Assembly (NCBI GenBank): GCA_046329585.1
Contig: JAXLUI010000003.1
Span: 439,608-503,607, forward strand
Direction of reading: 5' to 3'
Length of the DNA stretch: 64,000 nucleotides
Origin: DLKC01 sp002478885
GTDB lineage: Bacteria > Bacteroidota > Bacteroidia > Chitinophagales > Chitinophagaceae
The notes under the pieces are model-generated. The model saw nothing but the letters and a program-made list of their open reading frames with translations. It searched no databases and was not told the DNA's origin. Both the position numbers and the translations under genes were made by a program. Numbering within the stretch: position 1 is the stretch's first letter; every line of letters begins with the position of its first letter. Below are positions 51,921 to 60,261 of the stretch, piece by piece.

Positions 51921-53138
51921 ATGAAACGCAGAGACCTGATCAAAAACCTTTCTATGCTGCCCGTAGCGGGCGCAGCTGGTTCGTTGATTGCCGCAGAAGT
52001 AAAAGCCTCCCCGACGCCGGCAGCAAAGCGTAACCTTTTTAAAGAGCTGGGCATCCGCACATTTATTAATGCGGCGGGCACCTATACTTTCATGACCGGC
52101 TCTCTTATGCGCGACGAAGTGGTGGAAGCCATACAATACACTTCGCATGAGTTCTGTTTGCTTGATGAAGTGCAGGATAAGGTTGGTGCTAAAATCGCTG
52201 AGCTGTGCAAAGCTGAATCAGCAGTTGTAACGGCAGGTTGTTTTTCTGCGATCACCCTTGGAACGGCAGGAGTGTTAACCGGCAACAGCCAGGAAAACGC
52301 AGCTAAACTTCCACATTTGGAAGGTACCGGCATGAAGAGCGAAGTGATTATGCAGAAAGGCCATGCGATCGGTTATGCAAATGCTTTATCCAACACAGGT
52401 TGTAAGGTCGTTGTTATTGAAACAATGGAAGAGGTAGAGAAAGCCATTAACAATAAAACCGCTTTGCTTTGGTTTTTGAATATTCAGTCAGACCAGGGTA
52501 AGATCACCCACGAGCAATGGGTGGCGCTCGGCAAAAAACACAATATTCCCACCATGATCGACATGGCTGCCGATGTGCCGCCCTTGAGCAATCTCTGGAA
52601 GTTCAACGAAATGGGATTCGATCTCGTTTGTGTTTCCGGTGGCAAGGCTATCCGGGGCCCTCAGAGTGCGGGCATACTTATGGGTAAAAAAGAGCTGATT
52701 GCCGCTGCCCGTTTGTCAATGCCTCCGCGCGGTTCAACCATTGGCCGTGGCATGAAGGTAAATAAGGAAGAGATCATTGGCATGTATGCCGCACTCGATC
52801 ACTATATGCAATACGACCACGATGCGGAATGGAAAGAGTGGGAAGGGCGTGTAGCAACCATCAACAACTCGGTAAAGAACATTGATGGTATAAAGACCGA
52901 GGTAAAGGTACCGACGCTCGGCAATGTTACGCCAACGTTGCACATTACCTGGGACAAAACAAAAATGAAACTCACGTCGAAAGCTTTGCAGGAAGGCCTG
53001 CGCAACGGCGACCCCTCTATCGAAATAGTCAATAACGGCGATGAGCATATTAGCATTACTACCTGGGTAATGAAGAAAGGAGAAGATAAGATCGTTGCAA
53101 AACGATTGAAAGAAGAAATGATGAAAGGAATGGCTTAG
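51921..53138 (+). CDS. Exported SelA/DgaE-like PLP protein (copy 1)
   Basis: 405 residues from the ATG at 51921. The frame also reads 59 codons upstream through the RidA gene in another phase, which is a shadow. MKRRDLIKNLSML is a Tat signal. FINAAGTYTFMTG (48-60), SAVVTAGCFSAITLGTAGV (100-118), MIDMAADVPPL near 212-222 and SGGKAIRGPQSAG at 239-251 with Schiff-base Lys242 define the SelA-like fold-type I family that includes D-glucosaminate-6-phosphate ammonia-lyase (DgaE) and tRNA-selenocysteine synthase. No tRNA-Sec system is implied; a lyase or ammonia-eliminating role fits the RidA partner. Confidence 0.87.
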   Translation: MKRRDLIKNLSMLPVAGAAGSLIAAEVKASPTPAAKRNLFKELGIRTFINAAGTYTFMTGSLMRDEVVEAIQYTSHEFCLLDEVQDKVGAKIAELCKAESAVVTAGCFSAITLGTAGVLTGNSQENAAKLPHLEGTGMKSEVIMQKGHAIGYANALSNTGCKVVVIETMEEVEKAINNKTALLWFLNIQSDQGKITHEQWVALGKKHNIPTMIDMAADVPPLSNLWKFNEMGFDLVCVSGGKAIRGPQSAGILMGKKELIAAARLSMPPRGSTIGRGMKVNKEEIIGMYAALDHYMQYDHDAEWKEWEGRVATINNSVKNIDGIKTEVKVPTLGNVTPTLHITWDKTKMKLTSKALQEGLRNGDPSIEIVNNGDEHISITTWVMKKGEDKIVAKRLKEEMMKGMA

Positions 53139-53294
53139 CTTGCTGTTTCCGGCAGTGGCACTTCGTGGCATCGCCGGTTGTGCACAGTGCCGGCTTAACC
53201 GGAATTACTCTCTTCGGCGTTCTGTTTACAAATTGGTCAATTGTAAACAGTGAATGCTTTTAGCATATTCAGCATTGACCATTCATATTCAGCT

Positions 53295-53347
53295 GTACAT
53301 GTGTGCAACGCAACAACAGCTACATTTATGTTCAACAGCCTGGCTCT
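53295..53347 (+). repeat. Dispersed repeat A, copy 10
   Basis: GTACATGTGTGCAACGCAAC (53295-53314) with two changes from consensus, then AACAGC and an AGCCTGGCTC tail. Upstream of the dehydrogenase-cytochrome c gene. Confidence 0.85.
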
Positions 53348-53398
53348 GATTGTATCAGCACTTATACTTAATTGAACAAAGATCTATACTGACTTCAT

Positions 53399-55132
53399 AT
53401 GAAAAAAATTCTTGCGATTGGCATTTGGCTATCATCTGCTGTTTTTTTTACGCAGTGCAAAAGTGAACTTAAAGGAGATGCCGACAATGGCGGACTAATG
53501 TTGCCCAATGGTTTCGAAGCCCTGGTAGTTGTTGACAGCCTTGGTTCGGCAAGGCACCTGGCTGTGAACGACAATGGCGATATTTATGTTAAGCTGCGTG
53601 CTTCCTATCCTGATGGCAGCAATGTTGCAATGCGCGATGAAGACGGCGATGGTAAAGCCGATGTAATAAAAAAGTTTGGCTTGTATACCGATGAAATGGG
53701 TTACGGAACAGCCATGCGCATTTATAATGGCTACCTCTATTTCAGTTCTACGGGCGATGTGTTCCGCGTTAAATTAAGGCCCGGCGAGTTGCTACCCGAT
53801 ACTGCAATGGAACTCATTGTTCATGATGATTACATGCATGACCCGCACGGGGCACAGCATACCGCCAAACCGGTAACTTTTGATGACAAGGGAAGAATGT
53901 ATGTGCCCTACGGCGCACCGTCAGATGTGTGCCAGCAATTCGACAGAATTCCTGAATCGCCAGGCCAAAACCCTTGCCCCGAACTGGAAGAGCATGGCGG
54001 CATCTGGACCTTCGATCCAAACAAAACCAACCAGACAATCAAAGACGGAAAGCGTTACGCAACCGGCATCCGCAGCGCCGTTGCGATGACATGGAACCCC
54101 AATGATAAAACACTTTATATTGTTCAGCATGGCCGCGACGACCTGCATAGAACCTGGCCTGCCTTGTATTCAAGATGGCAAAGCACGTTATTGCCATCCG
54201 AAGAATTCTTAAAAGTTGATGAAGGCGCCGATTGCGGATGGCCCTATTATTATTACGACCAGATGCAGGGTAAACTCTTACTCAACCCTGAATATGGAGG
54301 CGATGGAAAGAAAGAGGGCAATGCCGCAAAATATGATCAGCCATTGATTGGTTTCCCAGGTCACTTCGCGCCAAACGATATTTTATTCTACACGGGTAAC
54401 CAGTTTCCTGAACGGTATAAAAATGGTGCGTTCATCGCGTTTCACGGCTCTACCATTCGTGCGCCTTATTCGCAGGGTGGTTATTTTGTAGCATTCGTTC
54501 CATTCAAAGAAGGTAAGCCATCCGGTCCGTGGGAAGTTTTTGCCGATGGCTTTTCAGGTATGGATACCATCGTTAATACAAGCGACGCAGATGCCCGCCC
54601 GATGGGCCTGGCACAAGGCCCCGACGGTTCCATATATGTCAGCGAGTCACGCAGGGGAAAAATTTGGCGCATTATTTACAAAGGTGATAAAGCGAAATTT
54701 GGCGATGCTGATCTTGCAGCGATGGCAAAAAGAAAAACAACCAGTGCGCATATCAAAGACCCTGATGAAGTAAAAGATAATCTCCAGAAAGGCGTGGTCT
54801 CCGGAGGCGAGCAGCTTTACCAAACCTATTGTGGAGCTTGTCATCTTCAAAATGGCAAAGGCGATGAATCGCGTTTTCCTCCACTTGATAGTTCTGAATA
54901 TGTAATGGGCGATAAAGACCGGCTGATAGGGATTTTGCTTAACGGACTTCATGAGCCGATCACCGTAAAAGGCAAGGAATGGAATAGCGTAATGCCCAGC
55001 CACGGTTTCTTGACCGATGAGCAGCTATCCCTTGTGTTATCTTATGTACGTAAAAATTTTGGGCATAATGCAAGTGAAGTAAGTGTAGCCGAAGTTACCG
55101 CAAAAAGAAGCAAGCCTGCGGTGGCCAAGTAA
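53399..55132 (+). CDS. Sorbosone-dehydrogenase-like PQQ enzyme fused to cytochrome c, lipoprotein (copy 1)
   Basis: 577 residues. Signal ending FFTQCK marks a lipoprotein with Cys20. Residues 30-440 are a six-bladed-propeller sugar-dehydrogenase domain (NGFEALVVVDSLGSARHLAV, MRDEDGDGKADVIKKFG, ATGIRSAVAMTWNPNDKTL, VQHGRDDL, GHFAPNDILFYTG, PMGLAQGPDGSIYVSESRRG), like sorbosone or soluble glucose dehydrogenases that use PQQ. Residues 465-560 are a cytochrome c domain with CGACH (about 478-482) and the likely axial Met in SVMPSHGF. It would oxidise a sugar-like or alcohol substrate outside the cytoplasm and pass electrons to the respiratory chain. Followed 20 bases later by RidA copy 2. Confidence 0.88.
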   Translation: MKKILAIGIWLSSAVFFTQCKSELKGDADNGGLMLPNGFEALVVVDSLGSARHLAVNDNGDIYVKLRASYPDGSNVAMRDEDGDGKADVIKKFGLYTDEMGYGTAMRIYNGYLYFSSTGDVFRVKLRPGELLPDTAMELIVHDDYMHDPHGAQHTAKPVTFDDKGRMYVPYGAPSDVCQQFDRIPESPGQNPCPELEEHGGIWTFDPNKTNQTIKDGKRYATGIRSAVAMTWNPNDKTLYIVQHGRDDLHRTWPALYSRWQSTLLPSEEFLKVDEGADCGWPYYYYDQMQGKLLLNPEYGGDGKKEGNAAKYDQPLIGFPGHFAPNDILFYTGNQFPERYKNGAFIAFHGSTIRAPYSQGGYFVAFVPFKEGKPSGPWEVFADGFSGMDTIVNTSDADARPMGLAQGPDGSIYVSESRRGKIWRIIYKGDKAKFGDADLAAMAKRKTTSAHIKDPDEVKDNLQKGVVSGGEQLYQTYCGACHLQNGKGDESRFPPLDSSEYVMGDKDRLIGILLNGLHEPITVKGKEWNSVMPSHGFLTDEQLSLVLSYVRKNFGHNASEVSVAEVTAKRSKPAVAK

Positions 55133-55152
55133 GTCAAATAAAACCAGCGTAT

Positions 55153-55686
55153 ATGAAAAAGCTTTTCCTGTTTATCATCAGCACCTCGTTGCTGTTTCCC
55201 GTAATCGGCGTTGCGCAGCAATCAACCGATCCCGAAGCAAGAATAAAAGAATTGGGTATCCAGTTGATCACACCACGGCCGCCGGTTGCCAATTATTTAA
55301 AAGCCGTGCAGGTCGGCAATATGGTGTACCTGTCAGGCCATGGGCCTGATAAGCCAGACGGGTCGCTTGTTACAGGCAAAGTAGGAAAAGACGTCACCGT
55401 CGACCAAGCCATCGACGCCGCACGGTTAACCGGCATCTCTTTGTTGTCAACACTCAAAGCGCAAATCGGCGATCTTAATAAAGTAAAACGCATCGTAAGA
55501 GTTTTCGGAATGGTGAACGCGGTTGACACATTTACACAACATCCAAAAGTAATCAACGGTTGTTCCGATCTTATGGTGCAGGTATTTGGCGAAAACGGCA
55601 AACATGCGCGTTGCGCTGTAGGCATGGGTTCACTGCCTATGAATATATCAGTTGAGATCGAAATGATCGTTGAATTAAAGCAATAA
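55153..55686 (+). CDS. RidA family protein with Sec signal (copy 2)
   Basis: 177 residues. Signal peptide about 1-22 (ending GVAQQ), Sec-type rather than Tat. Rid domain residues 30-177: LITPRPPVANYLKAVQVGN, VYLSGHGPDKPDG, VDQAIDAARLTGISLLSTL, VNAVDTFTQHPKVINGCS and GKHARCAVGMGSLPMNISVEIEM, which keeps the Arg typical of catalytic members. It starts only 20 bases after the dehydrogenase-cytochrome gene stop and is probably co-transcribed with it, linking imine chemistry to the oxidation step. The sequence is clearly different from RidA copy 1. Confidence 0.87.
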   Translation: MKKLFLFIISTSLLFPVIGVAQQSTDPEARIKELGIQLITPRPPVANYLKAVQVGNMVYLSGHGPDKPDGSLVTGKVGKDVTVDQAIDAARLTGISLLSTLKAQIGDLNKVKRIVRVFGMVNAVDTFTQHPKVINGCSDLMVQVFGENGKHARCAVGMGSLPMNISVEIEMIVELKQ

Positions 55687-55697
55687 ATTTTCTGTTG

Positions 55698-55745
55698 CCA
55701 GGCCGCAACGCACGGGTTCAACATCGTTGCGTCGCACACTTGTAC
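55698..55745 (-). repeat. Dispersed repeat A, copy 11
   Basis: Reverse copy: CGTTGCGTCGCACACTTGTA (55725-55744) is the reverse complement of the full head; GGCCGC near 55700 is the tail. Lies between RidA copy 2 and the second SelA-like gene. Confidence 0.9.
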
Positions 55746-55845
55746 TGCAGAATCTTAATCCAGTATCAATACCACTATTAAAGTTGTTTTAATAACCGGT
55801 ACCATGTTTGTCGCGCATTGCAAAGCATGGTAGCAAAATTTGCTT

Positions 55846-57474
55846 ATGAAGCGCAGAAACATTTTAAAAGGACTTTCCTTATTGCCATTTGCAGGTGCAG
55901 CCACCGCATTCAAATCATATGCTGCGGCCGATGATAAAAACATTATTGGCGCAGCGGGTGATTTTTTTGATGAACAAAACATCTTTCGCACGATTGGCGT
56001 AGAGCCAATAATCAATTGCCGCGGAACCTTCACCATCATAGGCGGTTCCATAGAACGGCCCGAAGTGCGTGCCGCCATGGAAGCAGCATCGAAGAATTTT
56101 ATTCAGTATGATGAGCTGGCAGATGGCATTCATAAACGGCTGGCAGAAATAACAGGTGCAGAATGGGCCCTCGTTTCAGCAGGTTGTGCAGCAGGTTTAA
56201 AACACGTAACAGCGGCCTGCGTAACCGGCGGCAACCCGGAAAAGCTTACCCGTATTCCCAACCTCGAAGGTTTTGATAAAACAGAAGTGGTGATACCATC
56301 CTCCTCCAGGAATGTATACGATCATGCGATCAGGAATATTGGAGTGAGGGTTATAACCGTTGATACTTTAGCACAGATGGAAGCCGCATTGAACGAGCGC
56401 ACTGCCATGATCTACCTGATGGCCTTTGATGAGGCGCAGCCTGGTAATGAATTCACACTTGAAAATGTTTCAAAGATTGCCAGGCCAAAAAATATTCCGG
56501 TATTGATCGATGCAGCCGCCGAGGTGCTCACCATTCCCAATGTGCATTTGCAGAAGGGTGCAGACATTGTCGCATACAGCGGCGGTAAAGCCATCTGCGG
56601 GCCGCAATGCGCAGGCCTTGTACTTGGAAAAAAGAATATACTGATGTCTGCCTGGCAGGCAAGTTCTCCACATCATGGACCCGGCCGCGACAATAAGGTA
56701 GGTCGTGAAGAAATGATGGGCATGCTTGCCGCTGTGGAAGCGTGGACCAAACGCGATCATGCCGCTGAATGGAAAACATGGCTCGGATACCTTGATAATA
56801 TTTCCAAAAAACTCACTGCTATTCCCGGGGTTACCGCCTCAGTGTTTGAGCCAACAGAATTATCCAACCGTTCGCCGGTCTTGAACGTTTCCTGGGACCC
56901 TGCAAAATTCAACATCACCGGTGCTGAAATGGCCGAACTTGTCGGCAGAAGCAAACCAAGAATCGCGATTGGCAGTGACGATAAAGACGGGCAGGCAGCA
57001 ATTGATATTACCACAGGCCAAATGCAACCGGGCAATGATGTTATTGTTGCCAATCGGTTGTACGAAGTGCTTACTGCCAAACGCAGCCCGAAGGTTACCA
57101 CGATGGCTGTCCCAACCGTGAATTTAAGCGGCAGTTGGGAAGCAACCATACAATTCTTTAGCAGCACGAGTAAGCATATGCTTTTTATTGAGCAGGACGG
57201 CAAGTGGATAAAGGGTGCCCACAAAGGAGATTTTACAGTAAGGGAGTTAACCGGAGAAGTAGAAAGCAACACCAGCGTGAAAATGAGAAGCACAGAGCGT
57301 CGTCCCGGCGATAGCGTGACTTTTATCTTCACTGGAAATATAAGTACTGATACAATTTCAGGCTCGATCTATATGGGAGAATATCGCACCGCTACATTCA
57401 CTGCGAAACGCACCAGTTATAAGATCACGCCGGGTTCCATTACAGTGCCGGGCGGCCCGCCATTGGCGACGTAG
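55846..57474 (+). CDS. Exported SelA/DgaE-like PLP protein with extra C-terminal domain (copy 2)
   Basis: 542 residues from the ATG at 55846; an ATG two codons upstream is also in frame. MKRRNILKGLSLLPFAG is a Tat signal. PLP fold: IINCRGTFTIIGG (55-67), WALVSAGCAAGLKH (107-120), LIDAAAEVLTIP (220-231) and YSGGKAICGPQCAG (244-257) with Lys248. It aligns with copy 1 along the PLP domain but continues for about 120 residues. Residues 424-530 form a beta-rich domain starting VNLSGSWEATIQFFSS and ending YMGEYRTATFTAKR, repeating the pattern GxWxGxxxG..TGxVxxxxVxM. I do not recognise a function for that domain. Copy 1 lacks it. Confidence 0.87.
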   Translation: MKRRNILKGLSLLPFAGAATAFKSYAAADDKNIIGAAGDFFDEQNIFRTIGVEPIINCRGTFTIIGGSIERPEVRAAMEAASKNFIQYDELADGIHKRLAEITGAEWALVSAGCAAGLKHVTAACVTGGNPEKLTRIPNLEGFDKTEVVIPSSSRNVYDHAIRNIGVRVITVDTLAQMEAALNERTAMIYLMAFDEAQPGNEFTLENVSKIARPKNIPVLIDAAAEVLTIPNVHLQKGADIVAYSGGKAICGPQCAGLVLGKKNILMSAWQASSPHHGPGRDNKVGREEMMGMLAAVEAWTKRDHAAEWKTWLGYLDNISKKLTAIPGVTASVFEPTELSNRSPVLNVSWDPAKFNITGAEMAELVGRSKPRIAIGSDDKDGQAAIDITTGQMQPGNDVIVANRLYEVLTAKRSPKVTTMAVPTVNLSGSWEATIQFFSSTSKHMLFIEQDGKWIKGAHKGDFTVRELTGEVESNTSVKMRSTERRPGDSVTFIFTGNISTDTISGSIYMGEYRTATFTAKRTSYKITPGSITVPGGPPLAT

Positions 57475-57562
57475 AGCGGTTACAAATTTATAGGTTCGCA
57501 AGTTGTGCTCCCGGATTAACCTGTGAACCAGTGAATTTATAACAGGTGCATTGGATTCTTGT

Positions 57563-57617
57563 GTACAAGAGTGCGACGCAACAAAAGCATCATTGCAATA
57601 CTGCAGTTGGGTACATA
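57563..57617 (+). repeat. Dispersed repeat A, copy 12
   Basis: GTACAAGAGTGCGACGCAAC (57563-57582), then AAAAGCATC; tail diverged. Ends about ten bases before the first amidohydrolase start, so it lies in its leader or promoter. Confidence 0.9.
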
Positions 57618-57626
57618 AAAATAAAA

Positions 57627-58883
57627 ATGATGAAGAGACTATTAAGTGTTATTGTATTTGTGTTGCTTGTGGTTCAATCGATGCGTGCACAGCAATACGA
57701 CCTGCTGCTGAAAGGCGGCCATGTGATTGATCCGAAAAACAAGATTGATGCAGAGATGGATGTTGCTGTGAGCGCCGGGAAAATAGCACAGGTGGCCAAA
57801 AATATCAATGCGAAAAACGCCAAACAGGTGATTGATGTAACAGGCAAATATGTAACACCGGGCATCATCGACATGCATGTGCATGCGTTCAATGGCGCCG
57901 ATGTAGATTCCTATATCGCAAACGGGTTGACCAGTCTGCCTCCGGACGGATTTACATTTCGCGCAGGTGTTACAACCGTGGTGGATGCAGGTTCGTCAGG
58001 CTGGAGAAATTTCCGGCAGTTCAAAAAACAAACGATCGATAAATCGCAGACACGCGTCCTTGCGTTCCTCAATATTGTGGGTACGGGCATGTATGGCCGT
58101 TTTGAGGAACAGGACACGAGTGATATGAACCCGCAGCAAGCCGCATGGATGATCAAAAAATTATATCCTGACATTATTGTAGGTATTAAATCGGCGCATT
58201 ACTGGGGCGATTTTACACAAGTTGACAAGGCAGTGCAGGCAGGCAATCTTGCCAATGTACCGGTTATAGTTGACTTTGGCGAGCATGACCCGCCGAATTC
58301 CATCGAAGCATTGTTCATGCAGCATTTGAGGCCGGGAGATATTTTTACGCATACTTATTCGTATGGCCCAAAAGTGCGGGAAACCGTTGTTGATGAAAAC
58401 CAAAAAGTAAAACCTTTTATTTTCAAAGCGCAGCAGCGCGGAATTATTTTTGATGTGGGCCATGGAGGCGGCGCATTCTCCTGGAGACAGGCTGTACCCG
58501 CAGTGCAACAGGGCTTTCTGCCGAATGTAATCAGTACCGACCTGCATTCTCAAAGTATGAACGGCGGCATGAAAGATATGAGCAATGTGATGTCGAAATT
58601 TCTTGCCCTTGGTTTGTCGCTCAATGATGTGATCCTTCGTTCAACATGGAACCCGGCACAGGTTATCAAACGCCCCGAACTTGGCAATCTCGATGTGGGT
58701 GCCGAAGCCGACATAGCAGTATTTAGTATTAGAAAAGGCGACTTTGGCTTTTTAGATATCCGCAATACCGTCTTAAAAGGCACACAGAAACTGGAAACTG
58801 AATTAACACTGCGTGCAGGCAAGGTAATGTGGGATCTGAATGGACTCGCAGCTCAACCGTGGGAGAATGAATTGAAAAAATAA
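57627..58883 (+). CDS. Exported COG3964-like amidohydrolase (copy 1)
   Basis: 418 residues from the ATG at 57627 (MMKRLLSVIVFVLLVVQS signal; start at 57630 equally possible); an earlier frame start lies inside repeat A. Metal ligands visible: IDMHVHA (His84, His86), VGIKSAHYWG with the likely carboxylated Lys188, GDIFTHTY (His242) and STDLHSQ with catalytic Asp305. The expected VH.G motif reads VDFG (213-218). COG3964 members include Atu3266-type hydrolases acting on acetylated alpha-hydroxy acids or similar; the natural substrate is unsettled. In other bacteria they lie next to SelA-like genes, as here. Followed two bases later by copy 2. Confidence 0.87.
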   Translation: MMKRLLSVIVFVLLVVQSMRAQQYDLLLKGGHVIDPKNKIDAEMDVAVSAGKIAQVAKNINAKNAKQVIDVTGKYVTPGIIDMHVHAFNGADVDSYIANGLTSLPPDGFTFRAGVTTVVDAGSSGWRNFRQFKKQTIDKSQTRVLAFLNIVGTGMYGRFEEQDTSDMNPQQAAWMIKKLYPDIIVGIKSAHYWGDFTQVDKAVQAGNLANVPVIVDFGEHDPPNSIEALFMQHLRPGDIFTHTYSYGPKVRETVVDENQKVKPFIFKAQQRGIIFDVGHGGGAFSWRQAVPAVQQGFLPNVISTDLHSQSMNGGMKDMSNVMSKFLALGLSLNDVILRSTWNPAQVIKRPELGNLDVGAEADIAVFSIRKGDFGFLDIRNTVLKGTQKLETELTLRAGKVMWDLNGLAAQPWENELKK

Positions 58884-58885
58884 AA

Positions 58886-60160
58886 GTGAAGAACCGGTCA
58901 GCATATACCAGCAAAATACGCAACAGGCATCGTACGATTGAAAGAATAAAACTCTTGATTGTACTTATGTCTGTTGCTGCTTATGCCCCTGCGCAACAAT
59001 ACGACCTCCTGATAATAAACGGGCATGTGATCGACCCAAAGAATAAGATCGATGCGGTATTGGATGTAGCAGTTGCAGATGGGAAAATAGCAAAACTTGC
59101 CACTGGTATTGACTCATTGCAATCAAAAAAAATTATCGATGCAAAAGGGTTGTATGTTGTGCCGGGCCTTATTGATATGCATACGCATGTTTTTGTTGGC
59201 AGCAAACCAGGAACATTTGCCGATGGTATGTACAGTGTGTCTGCCGATGACTTTAGTTTTCGGTCGGGCGTCACCACGATGGTCGACGCAGGCACATCTG
59301 GCTGGCAGAATTTTCCATTGTTTAAAGAACAAGTGATCGATCATTCACAAACGCGCATACTTGCATTCTTAAATATTTTTGGTACAGGCCTATCCAGCGG
59401 GCAGGCGATAAAAGACATCAGTACGATCAATGAAGATTCTACAGTTGCCATTATGCAACGTTACAGGGATCTTATCGTTGGTTCCCGTATCGGTCATTTT
59501 GATGGCAGCGACTGGACGCCATTCAATACAGCACTTGATGCAGCAACCAAAATGAATGAACCGCTTTTTGTCGAATGCCATTTGCCGCAATACAGCTTAC
59601 GGGATCAGTTGAAAAAAATGCGGCCAGGTGACATCATTACGCATTCTTACGAAGAGATTACAGAGCGGCTACCTGTTGTAGACAGCAGCGGGAAACTGCA
59701 TTCATTTGTCCTCGATGCACAGCAGCGCGGCGTATTGTTTGATGTTGGCCACGGCGGCGCCGGTTTTTGGTTTAGCCAGGCTGTGCCTGCATTTCAGCAA
59801 GGGCTTGCGCCAAATACTTTTGGCACCGACCTGCATCGATTCAGCATGAACGCCGGCATGAAAAGCATACTCAATATCATGTCGAAATACCTCAACCTGG
59901 GCATGAGCGTAAATGATGTTGTCACCCGTGCATCATGGAATGCAGCAAAAGCCCTGAAGCATGAAGAACTGGGCAATTTAAGTGAAGGCTCAGTCGCCGA
60001 TATCGCCATTCTCAATTTGCAGCATGGTAGTTTCGGATTTGTCGATGCCGGTGGCAAACGACTCAGCGGCGATAAAAAATTAGAAGCAGAACTAACCATA
60101 CGTGCAGGTAAAATTGTGTGGGATTTAAATGGATTGTCAGCGCAACCCTATCAACGGTGA
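58886..60160 (+). CDS. Exported COG3964-like amidohydrolase (copy 2, GTG start, Lys to Arg)
   Basis: 424 residues. A GTG start two bases after the copy 1 stop; no in-frame ATG precedes the signal peptide (about 20-37, ending APAQ). Aligned with copy 1 without gaps in the core: IDMHTHV (His99, His101), THSY (His253) and GTDLHRF (Asp315). At the position of copy 1's Lys188 the text reads VGSRIGHFDG, so Arg201 replaces the bridging lysine. Clear paralogue of copy 1 and co-transcribed. Whether it is active, uses one metal, or acts on another substrate is undetermined. Confidence 0.87.
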   Translation: MKNRSAYTSKIRNRHRTIERIKLLIVLMSVAAYAPAQQYDLLIINGHVIDPKNKIDAVLDVAVADGKIAKLATGIDSLQSKKIIDAKGLYVVPGLIDMHTHVFVGSKPGTFADGMYSVSADDFSFRSGVTTMVDAGTSGWQNFPLFKEQVIDHSQTRILAFLNIFGTGLSSGQAIKDISTINEDSTVAIMQRYRDLIVGSRIGHFDGSDWTPFNTALDAATKMNEPLFVECHLPQYSLRDQLKKMRPGDIITHSYEEITERLPVVDSSGKLHSFVLDAQQRGVLFDVGHGGAGFWFSQAVPAFQQGLAPNTFGTDLHRFSMNAGMKSILNIMSKYLNLGMSVNDVVTRASWNAAKALKHEELGNLSEGSVADIAILNLQHGSFGFVDAGGKRLSGDKKLEAELTIRAGKIVWDLNGLSAQPYQR

Positions 60161-60170
60161 TCTTTAATAA

Positions 60171-60216
60171 CGGGCTTTTATGCGTATGGCATCTGCGTTG
60201 TGTCACTCACTTGTAC
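60171..60216 (-). repeat. Dispersed repeat A, copy 13 (GTGACAC variant)
   Basis: Reverse copy GTTGTGTCACTCACTTGTAC (60197-60216), with GGCATCTGC before it and CGGGCTTTTATG at the outer end. Between amidohydrolase 2 and the second dehydrogenase. Confidence 0.9.
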
Positions 60217-60261
60217 GGTCAATTGTTTATTCGGCAATAAGCTTACAAACCAGATTCATCA

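Noticed and set aside
53145..53200. Possible 16th repeat A copy after the first SelA-like gene
   Set aside because: GGCATCGCCGGTTGTGCACA resembles the reverse of the A body but the GCGACGCAAC core is missing; too diverged to count.
51921..57474. The SelA-like genes as true selenocysteine synthases
   Set aside because: They are exported, lie among catabolic genes, and there is no selB or tRNA-Sec nearby; they fit the DgaE-like branch better.
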